Shown: positions 11,195 through 22,150 of the stretch, one piece after another
Layout: each line of letters opens with the position of its first letter
Position numbering within the stretch: the first letter of the stretch is position 1
DNA from: Nemania diffusa
Lineage: Eukaryota > Ascomycota > Sordariomycetes > Xylariales > Xylariaceae
Direction of reading: 5' to 3'
Assembly (NCBI GenBank): GCA_038501195.1
Contig: JBBPUQ010000009.1
Span: 1,488,001 to 1,552,000 of the forward strand
DNA length: 64,000 bases
Program-made: the position numbers and the translations under genes
Notes under the pieces: generated by a model
What the model saw: the letters and a program-made list of their open reading frames with translations, nothing else
The model's database searches: none
Told to the model about the DNA's origin: nothing

Positions 11195-12804
11195 ATGCCA
11201 GCAGCTACTGACGCAGCACCTAACATTCCCAAGACGCATAAAGCGTGTCTCTTCGACAAGCCTGGATCGTGCTCTGTCGTCATCCAAGATGTCCCTACTC
11301 CCGAGCCCGCCCAGGGGGAGGTTTTGGTGAAGCTGACACACTCTGGAGTCTGCCACTCAGACTACGCAATAAGTAAGCTGTTCCTTCTAGCCTAATAGTC
11401 CCAGCTTATCATCTCTTGAGTGTCAAGCTAATTCACTCTGCGAAAAGTGATGAATAAAGTATGTATCGTAGATCTCACGTGGCGCCAGTAGAGGCACTCT
11501 CTCCTCGGTGGCTAAGATGAATTTGCCATAGTGGACACACCTTCCGAGCCCGACCACACCAGGCCAGATAGGAGGGCACGAAGGCGTAGGCCACATAGTG
11601 AAACTGGGTGAAGGCTCCGAAAAGATGGGCCTGAAAGTTGGCGATCGCGTGGGCATCAAATGGGTCTCGTCCGCTTGTTTAGCCTGTCGTAGGTCTCCCG
11701 TGTTGTCGTCTCACCTCAGCCATATCTCTGATATGTGCGAGCTCTCTTGATGTGCGTGATGGTGATTTTTGGAAACGGAACATCTGAGCTGATTGGCGCT
11801 TCCTCTTGCCAGCACCGTGTACCGAGACCTTAGAGGGCCTCTGCTTCAACCAGAAGATCAGCGGCTACTCCGCACCGGGGACGTATCAACAATACGCTAT
11901 CGGGCCTGCTAAGTAGGTATACCGCCTGCACGCCCTCTACCTCCCTCTACCTTGAGAAAGCCGGGCATCCTTGTGATACCCAGCCGAATGATGATTATGG
12001 GAGCTGACACTCGAGCTTTTCCCTTTCCCCCCACAGCTACGTGACTCCCGTTCCCGAATCCATTCCCGGAGAGCTGGCCGCCCCTATGCTCTGCGCGGGC
12101 CTGACGACCTACGCGGCGCTGCGCAGATGCGGCGCCGCCCCGGGACAATGGATCGCGATCTCGGGCGCCGGCGGCGGTCTCGGCACGGTGGCCACGAGTT
12201 TCGCCGCCAAGGCGATGGGGTTCCGCGTCGTCGGCATCGACATGCCCGGGAAGAAGGAAAGCGTGTTAGAATCCGGGGCAGAGCACTTCGTCGACGCGAC
12301 AGCGTTCGACGACGCAGGCCTCGCGAAGGAGGTCAAGAGACTCACAGGGCTTGGCGCCGCGGCCGTGATCGTAGTAAGTAGCTTCTGAGGTGCTTTTCTT
12401 CCTTGCCATGACGATTTCTGCAGTATAGAGGTTCCATATATGACCAGCAAAATATAAATAACTGACGCTGAGTGTGGTAGTGTGCGGCTAGTAATAGGGC
12501 GTACGCACAGGCCATGCCAATGCTCCGGTTCGGTGGCACTTTGGTGTGCTTGGGTATACCGGAGGGCGAGTATTTACCGATTCCCGGCGCGATGCCGGCT
12601 ACCATGATCGGTCAGCAGCTCAAGATTATATCGGGGGCGGTTGGGAACCGCCGCGAGGCCATCGAAGTCCTCGATATAGCGGCACGCGGCATTGTTAAGT
12701 TCCCTATGCAAACTGTCGGCATGGGTGAGCTTCAGTCAGTGTTCAAGGCCATGGGGGAGGGGAAGATTACTGGACGAGTTGTGTTGGACTTGTCTCGTGT
12801 GTGA
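11195..12804 (+). CDS. Zinc-dependent alcohol dehydrogenase (yeast ADH1 type)
   Basis: Six exons: 11195-11372, 11448-11458, 11532-11688, 11813-11912, 12037-12373 and 12481-12804, giving 368 aa with every phase consistent. The enzyme interconverts alcohols and aldehydes with NAD(H). Visible motifs: catalytic zinc ligands in SGVCHSDYA (about residue 53) and GGHEGVG (about 80), structural-zinc cysteines in ACLACPPC plus C of GLCFNQK, the nucleotide-binding glycines in SGAGGGLGTVA, and NAD-preferring GIDMPGKK. The end, GKITGRVVLDLS, is typical of this family. Exon 2 is only 11 nt; without it the model would lose MMNK between DYAI and WTHLP and break the phase. Intron 2 has a canonical GTATGT donor. 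The GC content is markedly higher in exon 5 than in surrounding DNA. Cytosolic ethanol metabolism is likely; the true substrate cannot be told. Confidence 0.93.
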
Positions 12805-12876
12805 GATCATGTTGGTATATATACCTAAATACCTATCTTGTTTCGGTCGAAATTTTTCTCCCCGTGAATCTATATT

Positions 12877-12882
12877 AATAAA
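12877..12882 (+). terminator. Probable polyadenylation signal of the alcohol dehydrogenase
   Basis: AATAAA lies 72 nt downstream of the dehydrogenase stop codon, a usual position for a eukaryotic polyadenylation signal. Position is the only evidence. Confidence 0.4.
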
Positions 12883-13759
12883 AGAGTTTATTATGGTTGT
12901 CTACGTATCCTACATCTCCTAAGTAAAAATGGAGGTAGTATAATTAACCCTGAGCCAATCAGGCATCGGACAACATGATAGATGCTACAGCTAGAGCCAA
13001 GCTTCATACGAGTAACAATAAAAGGATTTGCTATGTGTATTTTATATGTAGATCAATATGCTGCCTAGCTTATGATGATGCGTAATTAATAGTTACGGCT
13101 CTTCTCATCGCAATCTATGCACATTGTCACATTCAAGCGAGCATAGGCTTGTATTCATTCACTGGTAGTCGTGTTCCTGTCTATTTCGCTATCCGAACAC
13201 CGATGTTTTGGGTCCGATACAGTCTCCTCAGCCGCCTTATTCAAAGTTTTTCGTCCTAGCTGATTTTTGAATACCATCTATTCATAGTCACACAGTCCTA
13301 GTCTAGTCAAGATCTACAGCACCAAGAACGCCGCCAAGAGTGCGCGCGATTTTAGGGGGTATCGAACCCTCTTCCCTAGATATTTATAGGCCACCATGAT
13401 TATTGAATAGACAAACGCAACTACGACAACAATTATATGCTAAGGTATAAGGGATGGGGCCGGAAGTATATGGCAGCATACTGCCATCAAGACACCAAAC
13501 TCACTCCAACGCAAGGTATATAGGAGCAGATAAGAAGACAACAAACTCCATGCTTCATTCACGTAAGCGCCTGCTCTAATTGTAAAAAAAAAATATCCCA
13601 CCACCTATCAACCAGATCTATTTTCAATCCAAGAACTACCGAGGTTCCCAGATCCCAAAATAATCGTCCCGCATCGATTCGTATGTACAGCCAGCCAATA
13701 TACGATTCTCAAATCCCATCTCCCCTAGCCTTGCATCTCCGTTCTTTCGTTTTCCTCGT
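12883..13759. other. Convergent intergenic region
   Basis: Between two convergent genes (dehydrogenase plus, TOS1-like minus). No gene seen; it should hold both 3' untranslated regions. Confidence 0.4.
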
Positions 13760-15277
13760 CTAGCTGCTGAAGGTCATCAAGCTGAAAAGGTTCACTTCCG
13801 TCTCGTCGTTGACCATGTCCTGGACCTGCTCGGAGGTGAGGCTAGTGCTGAAGTCAAAGTCGTCGAGAACCTTGATAGAAACGGTGGAAGAGGCGGAGTC
13901 CATGACGACAGCGACCTTCATGGAGCTGTCGACGGGGCGGTCGATGTAGTGAGAGTCACCGACACCATTGGCGAAGTGGAAGGTAGACTTGGCACGGGTG
14001 TCACCGGAGCTGAGAATTTCGACCACGTCCAACTCACCGCATCCACCTTGAAGAGGGCTTGCGTTGTCGCCCTTCCAGCAGCTGCAAGAAGCGTATTGGG
14101 CGGTTCGGGGAATAGCAGCATTGAGCAGCCAGTAGGCGGGCATGTTCAGACCGGCGCCGGATTTGCCACTGTCGGGCATCGTGAACTCGACAACGAAGAC
14201 CTTGGAAGCACCCTCGAATCCCTCTGCACTCACGTTAGCTGTTTCCTTGTGTAATTCTTTAGTATGAAGGGCTTTGGCATACTGTAAGCAACAGAATCAG
14301 GGCGAGTAGCACCACAAGACGAATCACAAGCGGAATCGGAGAAGATGGCAATCTCCTGAGTATCGTCGAGCAGCTTGTTCTTCAAGACGGTGGGGGAAGC
14401 GGCAGCCGCAGAGCCGTCCTCGTTCACGTACGCCAGACTGGAACCCCAGACACTGAGACATATAGTATCAGTAATCAAAATACCTCCTGTCAGGTTCGAA
14501 GATCGACTCACGTGTCCCAGGTACCAGAAACACCAGGGCTACCAACATTGGCTAGGAAGACTAGGCCATCGGCATCGCCAGACTCGGCGTTATAGTAGGC
14601 GGATCGCACAAAATCACCGGTAATAGTAGAAGTGCTACTCGCAGAGGATGTCTGCTTGCTTTGGCTGGCAGACTTGGTCGTAGAATCTGAATCTACGGCG
14701 GCTGCCGAGGTAGTAGCCGCAGGGGCGGATGAATCCGCTGCAGCATCGGCGGTTGGGCCAGCATAGGTGTTAACCCATGTTACGACCTGACCGTCGATCG
14801 TAGCGGTAACGATATCGCCGACAGCTCGCGCCTCCTTTTGCTCGTGGTGCTTCTTGTGCAAGTGCTGGTGGCCGTGGCGCTTGGCGTGGCTGCTCTTGGG
14901 CACATCACGCTTGCTGTTTCCAGGAGTGTAGACGGCCACATTGGCGATCTGAATAGGTCCACGGAAGTGCATCGAAAGCTACTCCGAGGTTTAGCAACAC
15001 TCTAGAGTTCGAGAACTGGGAGGAGACTTACACCCTCATCGAAAGGAGCAATAGGACCTGAATAGGCCCGGTCTTCGTAGGTGCAGGTTCCGGAGTTGTC
15101 CATGCTGGCGACGGCGCGGTACTTGCCAGCGATGTCCAATCCATCGTACTTGATCTGCTTTACGGCGCCTGGGCAGAAGTAGTTGCCGAGGATATCTTGC
15201 ACGGCATCAGAGCAAAAGGCACTAGCGGAGACCACCGAAGCGGCGCTGCCCAAGAGGACGGCGGATGAGCATCTCAT
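13760..15277 (-). CDS. Secreted TOS1-like cell-wall protein
   Basis: Four exons: 15277-15032, 14978-14512, 14452-14283 and 14223-13760, giving 448 aa. Residues 1-20 (MRCSSAVLLGSAASVVSASA) form a signal peptide. Residues about 21-160 match the N-terminal glycine-rich/DUF2403 domain of the YJL171C/Tos1 family (FCSDAVQDILGNYFCPGAVK and, across the first intron, LSMHFRGPIQIANVAVYTPG). A His/Lys-rich linker and an Ala/Ser/Thr-rich segment, likely heavily O-glycosylated, lead to the C-terminal DUF2401 domain, whose GCGELDVVEIL (acidic residues at about 358-363) resembles the E-x-D-x-x-E centre of GH16-like glucanases. The family is thought to act on beta-glucan in the wall. The third intron acceptor at 14224 was preferred over 14239 because it restores AYKGFEG and gives a normal 59-nt intron. 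No GPI signal is evident. Confidence 0.9.
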
Positions 15278-18200
15278 TTTGAACGAGTTTATGTCGTCGT
15301 ACACGGTTGGAAGTGAAACAGGAAATCACGGTTTTCAGAGTCGTCGTGTAAAAACGGTGTTGAGGTTGAGGTGGTGAGGGAGGGCGGTTGGAATGTAGTC
15401 CTTGGCAGAACCGGTGACGAGCCGAATACCTGGAACTGCGAGCAACAGAATGAATGTGGCGAGGTAATACAAATCGAGACTCCCGACAATGGAGAGAGAG
15501 CGATTCGAATCTCAAACTGACTTTAATGAGCGGCGTGGTGACAATCACCAGAACAATGAGAGGCTTGCGGGTTGCTTCCGGTGAGGAAGAAGGGATCGTA
15601 GTCGACAAAGCGTCTCGAGGCACTGGGTCAGGGTTAATGAAGCAAGCCAGGAGGGCAAGGGCTAGAGTAAAGGGGAACAGGTGGATAAAATTAAAGAATA
15701 GCTAGCGTCCTGTCGTTCGTCGTGTCTTGGCGCCAGGGAGGGAGTGAGAAACCGGGGGGCGGTTGAGATGTACGCATACGCCCCCCTCCCAGTCCTCGCC
15801 CATCCGCCATCCTCACTCGAGGCTCGCCATTCTGTTGGTCGAGCGGGCAGGGATTGTCGCCAAATGAGCCACACCACAAAGATGCCAAGCTCCTTTGTGC
15901 TCATTGTCCGGCGGCACTAGCATCGTGTACCTGCATCGGCCAGCGACGAGCTAGACCAATGAAGGGTGCCGGTAGTGCTTTGCAGGATCAAGGCATACAT
16001 ATACTACCCTGCTGTATCAGTACCTAATATAGGTACAGAGTGCCACGGTTACATTGAGAACAGGTACGCGAGGAGGATATTTAAGTAGGGGTGGAACTGC
16101 TCCAGCGTCTGGCCCAAAAGAGACATCTCTGTCGCCAAAGTAGGTAGCGTTAGCGTACTATGGCTTAGCTAGGTGCCGACGCTGATATTAGTTAGGTAGA
16201 TTAGGTAGATTAGGTAGTATCTAATGTACGGAATAGTGTAGGTGTAGGTACCTAGTATTATTACGGTAGGTATTAAGAGTCAAGACACACGACGGCGAGA
16301 GGTCGAGAACGCCGCGCAACGAATCGTACAGAGGAGGATCGTACGTATGTATACTCACACCACCCTCATTGCAAATCTCACGCCAGCCCGGAGAATTCTC
16401 TCGTTCTGGTTGGATGTCTCGAGCAGTGGGGATCTCGGAAGAGAAATGAAGATTCGGATCGAAGCCAAGACTGCTCTATCGGGCGGAAAAGGTGTTTTGA
16501 TCGGCAAGCGCATCAGCCAGGTCTATGCATTTCATACAGTAGTGAGCCTGTTTTGTGCGCTGTCCAGGTGCCTACAGTACAAGCACTGCGTAATGTGATA
16601 CTAACGCAATGTGATACGCAATGAGATGCGTACTCACCTAGGCTAGCAGCGACTCTAGGCGCATGATAAAAGCGGTATACTGGTATACTGGTGTGAGGGA
16701 CGAAAAAAAAAGCCTGTCTTTGGTGGCGAGCGCAACTAAAATCAAGCGCAGTTAGGGGCTAATTACCTGTTTCTATGACAGATTAAGTTAAGGGCCTATT
16801 TGGCGCCTAGGAAGATGGTTAAAAAATCCTTGGCCTAGTTCGTCCCAAGTAGTGCGTTAAGATACCCTAGTTTAGATACCATAGGGATACGCAGTAGGTA
16901 AGAGCGCTAAACCCGCCCGATCAACCGCCCACGTCACTCTTAAATAGGTACCTAACATGCCTGCAAGCAGTCGTTGTTGTGTAAGTCGCTGATTTGTCCA
17001 GTATGGTATGTGTGATGTGATGTATGGTTGAGGTAAAAACTTGCGGCGAGGTGCATCTGTCAGACTCACCGCTATTAATAACCAGCATAAAGGCCCCCAG
17101 CTATCACTATTACCTATCTCTTCAATGCTTTTCAGTAAACACAAGATAATAATCTTGTGTTGTGAAGTTCTACGCCACTTACACTAACTACCACAGGCTG
17201 TAAAGCACTTGGGACCTTTCACTTACTCGATATAGGTAGGTATACTCGATGAAAGAATACTAGACACCTCGCAATTCGATGCTGCGGTAGTTCTGATAGG
17301 GTTGTCTACATGCCACTACCGACGGATAGTTGCATTCTTGTCCTACACCTCGGCAACGTCAATGTTCCAACAAAGACAATAATGGCCACGAGGCTAGAGA
17401 TTAGATGCTAGAGGAGATGTACTGAGTTCGGGCCATAGGTTACCTATCTTTCGATCTGCCATTTCTGTCAAACCGTCCTGTCGACTTGTTTATTTCCACG
17501 TTGATTCACGATGGTTTGAAGGTCGTTCGATGTAGGCAGACCAGTGACACAAGGTAAGCGGCCGCTTCGTCACATCTTGGAATCATTTCCCCATATCGCA
17601 ATGCTGTATACATACATAGTCATATGTTTGTGCGACTGATTCATATATACATTGCCCACGTGGCGACGCTATTATTGTTACAGTATACCTATAAGTATAT
17701 CACAGCTTGGTTTACCGAAACGTGACTATATACGTACATACAAAAGGCAAACCGTCGTCAGTGACACACATCTACACGTGGCGCATTATACATATTCCCC
17801 AGCGACGCCAAGGTGCCGGCAAGCAAGCGATGCTGGGTGATCTACGTTTCAACGTCTTCGTATTAGCAGATTTGTTGTGTCCATAACCGGGTAGCTATGA
17901 TGCACAGCCACTCTTCGAGAATACGACTCCTGGTAATCCACTCCATCCCCTGCCACATTTTGTCACTTAACAGCAGAATACCTGGATCGAGAACTGAAAC
18001 CGATGCAAGGGGCTCGCCACTCTTCGACCCCAGTCTTGGCACTGTTCCAGATCTGGGCCCTCGCATCTCACATCGACTTACCAAGTTAAACGTAATCCAA
18101 TCAACCACCCAATCTACCTATTTGATAACACGCGAGATTGCGACACGAGCTGTTTACATATATGTAGGTATTGAGGGTGCCGGGCTTCTACGGTATGGCT

Positions 18201-18885
18201 TTGTCATGACTTACGCATAGAAAGCTAGGCACGAGACCTCCGCGCTTAAGGTGTGTTTACGTCGGTAATGATTCGGCAATTTAGTATTTCGTTACTGACC
18301 CGCCCAAATTACATGCCGTGATATCACAAGGTTTTAAGCTTCGCCATGACATGCATGTTAACTACAAGTCCGTTGGTTTCAGTTCGGATCAGTCACAACA
18401 AGACCTACCTATTTAAGCATAATCTCTAGTGTCGCTATGATGCATTAAGAAATAAGCAAACACCAAAGCGTAGGTTATGTTTCGCTCTAGATAAGGTAGG
18501 TATGCTAGGTAGTTCCTCGTCTGCTTTCTAACAATTCCTCATTTCAGCCATCTATCGCTAAGGATGTAGAGATTCTTAATACGTCAACAACGTACTGCTA
18601 ACCACGGTATCAATCCCTATCTATCCCGATCCAAGTGCCATAGCATCTAGGAAATAATAGAGTCAAGCGTGCCGTTCCGTCGAACTTATGCCGGATGAAG
18701 CTGGTGCCAACAACAGCCGCCCTGAGTTGCGCAATTCCCCCCATCGCCAATGAATATACATCCAAGCAAGCCGGTGCCAGCTCTAGATATTTGTTGTCAT
18801 CCACGCACCCCCGTGGTGTTGGTGTCGGTCGTGTCTCGGGATAGAAGACCGCTCGATACTGCGTCCTTAGGGAGCAGGGCCACGC
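15278..18885. other. 3.6-kb intergenic region
   Basis: The first 300-400 bases (read on the minus strand) are a pyrimidine-rich leader/promoter for the TOS1-like gene. No other gene found. A nine-base unit TTAGGTAGA is repeated three times at 16192-16218, one of many GTAGGTA-type clusters in this window. Confidence 0.4.
16192..16218. repeat. Short tandem repeat, TTAGGTAGA x3
   Basis: Three adjacent near-perfect copies of a 9-bp unit. Related GTAGGTA words are scattered through most of the intergenic DNA here. Confidence 0.7.
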
Positions 18886-19477
18886 TCACAACAAAGGTAC
18901 CCAACAGTTTCTACACAGACGATTCATCATTGATTGTCGGATATTCGTGATCTGACGACGCTGCTCCCTTAAGTTTTCCGTAACTCCATACATCCGAGTG
19001 TAAAGGTAAGATTCGCGACATCGCGCGCAAAACACGGGCGTCTTGCATAAGGGACAATTTGGCTGCTCGAGTTCGAAATAGTAAAGCCACTATTTTTATT
19101 AGCTTAGAGTTAGTATGGTCCGATGCATCGCAATATTAGAAACAAATAAATCCCACTCGTGGATTCCTTACCTGGAATATACAATAAAAGCCAAAAGCAT
19201 GGCCACAATTCGGTAGCACGGTGAAAGGCTCAAATATGATGTCCCCTGGCGTCTCGAGAAGAGGGTTGACAAAATCTATGTTGTGCACGAGACAAATCGA
19301 GCAAGGGATGGAGAAACGTGTTCTTTCGTTTTTGAGATTTCCGGCATCGTCGAAGTGCCGCAGTACAGCCGCAAAGTTGTTCGTCTCGACGACGGGGGTA
19401 TCAATATCAACAGACTCGGTCTGGCCGCTTCCCTGATCCGCGGAGCTTGATGCTTCGCCAGCCTGTTCTGCGTCCAT
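18886..19477 (-). CDS. Small RING-finger protein, putative E3 ligase
   Basis: Exon 1 is 19477-19172 and exon 2 is 19089-18886, with an 82-nt intron (GTAAGG...AATAG; CTAACTCTAAG upstream as branch region); product 169 aa. An acidic/Ser-rich N-terminus of about 55 residues precedes a RING that the intron splits: PCSICLVHNIDF, then VLPNCGHAFGFYCI in exon 1, and CPLCKTPVFCARC in exon 2. This gives C-x2-C, C-x-H, C and C-x2-C zinc ligands of RING type, with a long insert between the first two pairs. After the RING come a basic helix and a last CxxC-like pair (LCRNCW). Such proteins usually recruit ubiquitin-conjugating enzymes; no substrate can be inferred. Each half alone would look like a meaningless short frame, so this gene is easily missed. 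Exact family not recognised. Confidence 0.78.
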
Positions 19478-20485
19478 CGTCGTTATTTATGCAAGAGATC
19501 GCTGGCCTGTCTAGAAATGCCTATCGTGAGGATCGCGTACACTTGCGTATAAGTTTCTAGGGGGAAAGGCTCGTGACTCAGAGCCTCGTGAGGTTTAATA
19601 TACTAACTTTAAGCGCGTAGCTAATGTCAATAAAAAAACGTTATAAGAGAACCTAGAGACCATGCCGTTTTGTGCCTATCCCTAAACAAATGATGCGGTA
19701 TCGAAGTCTTGTGTCCTAGATGGTGGAGAAGTGGCAACCAGATGATCTCGCCTGAAGCATTGTAATTTGTAACATCATATCATTATATGAGGAAAGAACT
19801 TCAAAGTACTGAGTTTAATATGTCCAGTAGCGACCTCTTCTAGTAGCAGTTACATACCACCCAATAATGTTTAGTCTCAATGATACTTGCTAAAGAGCTC
19901 AGGTTTTTGAAACAACTCGTATTGGTGAGCATTAGGAACTAGAAGCACTCAACGTAGCCGTGGTTGTGTGACTGGATTTCTCTGCTTAATTTAATTTTAT
20001 GAAGCATGTGTGTATCTACCTACCTAAGGTAGGTAGTTTTGAGATCATACTACCATATCGTCTAAGTACCTATGTTTGTAAAGAATATTATTGTTAGCCA
20101 GCGCCGTTGAGCCGGAAATGATAGCCACGAGCCAGATCTGAGCCGGCAGGTGTGGGAGAACACCATGTAAGCCTACCTACTGGCACTTACTGTATACTCC
20201 TTCATAATGAGTTTTCTTCCTCTTAGCTGTGGTAGTGGCATTGGTAACATATAGGGACGGAGCTACCCTGACCTCAATATTCTAGCACCCAAATCTGTAT
20301 TTGGGCCACTAGCAAGCGCCAACCTTCTCTAATTATGCAGCACCTAGCATCGTATATTAACCCTACATTATAAGAAAAGAGTTAGGAAGGAGACAGGTCA
20401 CTTACACAGGTAGTTCTCTCGTAGGTAGGCGCTATCTTGAAGAAACTCTTCCTGTGTATGCACTGTTAATCATGTGCTTTTGCCT
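19478..20485. other. Intergenic region upstream of the RING gene
   Basis: No gene seen. It holds the promoter side of the RING gene and AT-leaning sequence up to the LTR-like copy. Confidence 0.4.
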
Positions 20486-20681
20486 TGTCAGGGGATAAGG
20501 TCCAGAGGGAAGATAGGTCACACAGTTACAAGCAGTTAGGCAGCAGATAGATAGCAGTATAGGGTTAGGGCTCAATATCATTGATTCCTGAGTCCTCCTG
20601 TAGAATAGGGGAGGACTCTACTCCTTATATAATAATAACAATTGATACAAACACACCTAGCTGCTACTTTATTGCCTGACA
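20486..20681. mobile_element. LTR-like repeat, second copy (196 bp)
   Basis: Begins TGTCAGG and ends GCCTGACA and shares long blocks, in the same order, with the solo LTR at 8699-8914, including the CCTTATATAATA box. It lacks a perfect flanking duplication: TGCCT precedes it and recurs only three bases beyond its end (20685-20689). Either the end has drifted, or this copy is a 5' LTR still attached to element DNA on its right. Confidence 0.65.
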
Positions 20682-20697
20682 GAGTGCCTCCTCTCCA

Positions 20698-20719
20698 AGT
20701 GCCTTGTCCTCAAGGCACT
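20698..20719. repeat. Perfect 9-bp inverted repeat
   Basis: AGTGCCTTG (20698-20706) and its exact complement CAAGGCACT (20711-20719) flank a 4-base loop. It lies 16 bases past the LTR-like copy and could form a stable hairpin in DNA or RNA. Confidence 0.6.
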
Positions 20720-21213
20720 CAAGCAGTGATTCATAACTTAGTTGGCTGAGCTAAGCGAGATTGTGCTTGTACCCCTAGTAGAGCTGGGTAGCGGGTAGGT
20801 CGACGGTGGGTAGCTCGTAGGAGTCGAGGCTGTAGTTGGTATCAGCGGCTCTAATTGTTGTAATTGCTTAACAATCTTCACACAACCGCAATATATATCA
20901 AATTCTTCAAAACCTCTGCTTTCTACCCCTTTTCTTCCCTTTTTCTCCAGCTTCTATCAACTTCGTAAGTTCTCTTAACTAGCTAATAGAGTGCAGTTAC
21001 TAATTGCGCATTTGTTAATTCTAAATAGATTGTTCGTTCTCTCTTGTAAGTTTTTCTTAACTGCCTTGTTGTAGCTTGTTTGCTAACTTAAAGCGCGCCA
21101 GCGGCTATTAAACAGTTGGTATTGCAATCCTCGATTAGGTAGTTTGAGGCTAATTCAAAGCGCAGTCCAACACTACTACCACCACCATCACTACCGCCAC
21201 CACCACCACCACC
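20720..21213. other. Leader region of the Cys-rich coiled-coil gene
   Basis: No separate gene. The stretch is pyrimidine-rich at about 20920-20960 (TTCTTCCC-type tracts) and ends in a run of ACC triplets just before the ATG at 21214. TTGGTATCAGCGGC at about 20837 resembles a tRNA primer-binding site loosely, but lies about 155 bases from the LTR-like copy. Confidence 0.35.
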
Positions 21214-22150
21214 ATGCCGTAAGTGCTACCCTCCTGCGACGCAACTGTTAGGGGTGCCTTATTAACTTAGCGTAGTCGTGTTATCCCCTGCTGCCGCTGC
21301 CTCGCCTCTATGGCGAAGTGGGCGGGCCCTGGCGAGGAGGGCGAGGATACTCGTCCTGTCTGCCAGGACACCTCCAGTGAGTATATTCCCTTGCCCGGCC
21401 CGCGCGCCTGGGCAGCTGCTAGGTTGCCGCTAGAGTGAATGCTAATTAGTTAACTTAGCTGCGAGCAGCAAATGTACTCGCTGCAAGGGCTACCAAAAGC
21501 TCTGTGTTATTGTTAGTGCAACTCATATTCTCCCTGCTGGGTAGCTGCTCCGCAGCTACGTAGTGGCGTATAGCTAACTCCTTGTTAATAGCCCTCTGGC
21601 GCGCTCAAGAGCCGCGGCGTGAAGCTCGCGCGGCTCTTGGCCGCCTCCGAGAACGTCGCGCCCTCGCCGGTAAGTGCTAGGCAGCTGCGATATACCAGCG
21701 TGCTACCTACGTGTTACTAACTTATAATTAGGCCATTTTGGCTGCCCAACTGGCAGTTAAGCGAGCTTTTCAGCTCAAAAAAAATATGGCCAATCTCTCG
21801 GCTGAGAAGGCCGCCGCCGCCACTGCCGCCGCTGCTGCTGAGCGGCAGGAGCGCAAGCTCCTGGCCCTCGAACGCTCTGCTGCTGCTGCCGCTGCCGAGC
21901 AGCTCGCCGCCGCCGCCACCGCTACCGCCGCTGCTAACCAGCAGCTTGCTGCCGCCGCCGCCGCCACCAACGCCCATCTTGAGGCGATTGGCGAGCGTTT
22001 GCTCGCCATCTCTGAGGCCTATCAGGTAGTTGTAAGTTATCTATTATATTAGTATAGTTTGTTCACAGCTAACACGCTGCTACGTAGCACCGCGCCGCCC
22101 TAGAGGCTGGCAGCGATAACGATGAAGATATGGACGGGGGTGAGGAGTAA
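21214..22150 (+). CDS. Cys-rich, Ala-rich coiled-coil protein (unrecognised family)
   Basis: Six exons fit: 21214-21218, 21276-21376, 21459-21511, 21592-21669, 21732-22031 and 22088-22150; 199 aa, all phases consistent, with mostly GTAAGT/GTGAGT donors and CTAAC or TTAAC plus TTAG-type 3' ends. Exon 1 is only five bases. The N-terminus, starting MPRVIPCCRCLASMAKWAG, has cysteines at 7, 8, 10, 31, 41, 44 and 51, the last three in SKCTRCKGYQKLC, resembling a stretched zinc cluster. Residues about 85-180 are almost pure Ala/Glu/Leu/Arg and should form a long coiled coil; the end is acidic (SDNDEDMDGG). I believe similar multi-copy hypothetical proteins occur in other filamentous fungi, but this is memory, not a search. 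It could be a repeat-family or element-borne gene, since an LTR-like copy lies 530 bases upstream. Function unknown. Confidence 0.65.

Noticed and set aside
12109..12450. Minus-strand and alternative plus-strand frames over the dehydrogenase
   Set aside because: Shadows of the GC-rich dehydrogenase exon 5; Arg/Pro/Ala-rich without any motif.
13340..13385. Possible tRNA T-arm on the minus strand (GGGTTCGATACCC)
   Set aside because: The stem has a mismatch when extended to 5 bp, and no D-arm, anticodon stem or acceptor pairing is found around it.
14239..14282. Alternative 44-nt intron in the TOS1-like gene
   Set aside because: The acceptor at 14239 keeps frame but makes a very short intron and inserts TNVSAE; the acceptor at 14224 restores the family-like AYKGFEG.
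17897..18220. 107-codon plus-strand frame
   Set aside because: No recognisable motif and no codon pattern; intergenic chance frame.
20837..20850. TTGGTATCAGCGGC as a retrotransposon primer-binding site
   Set aside because: It is about 155 bases beyond the LTR-like copy instead of directly after it, and no gag-pol sequence follows.
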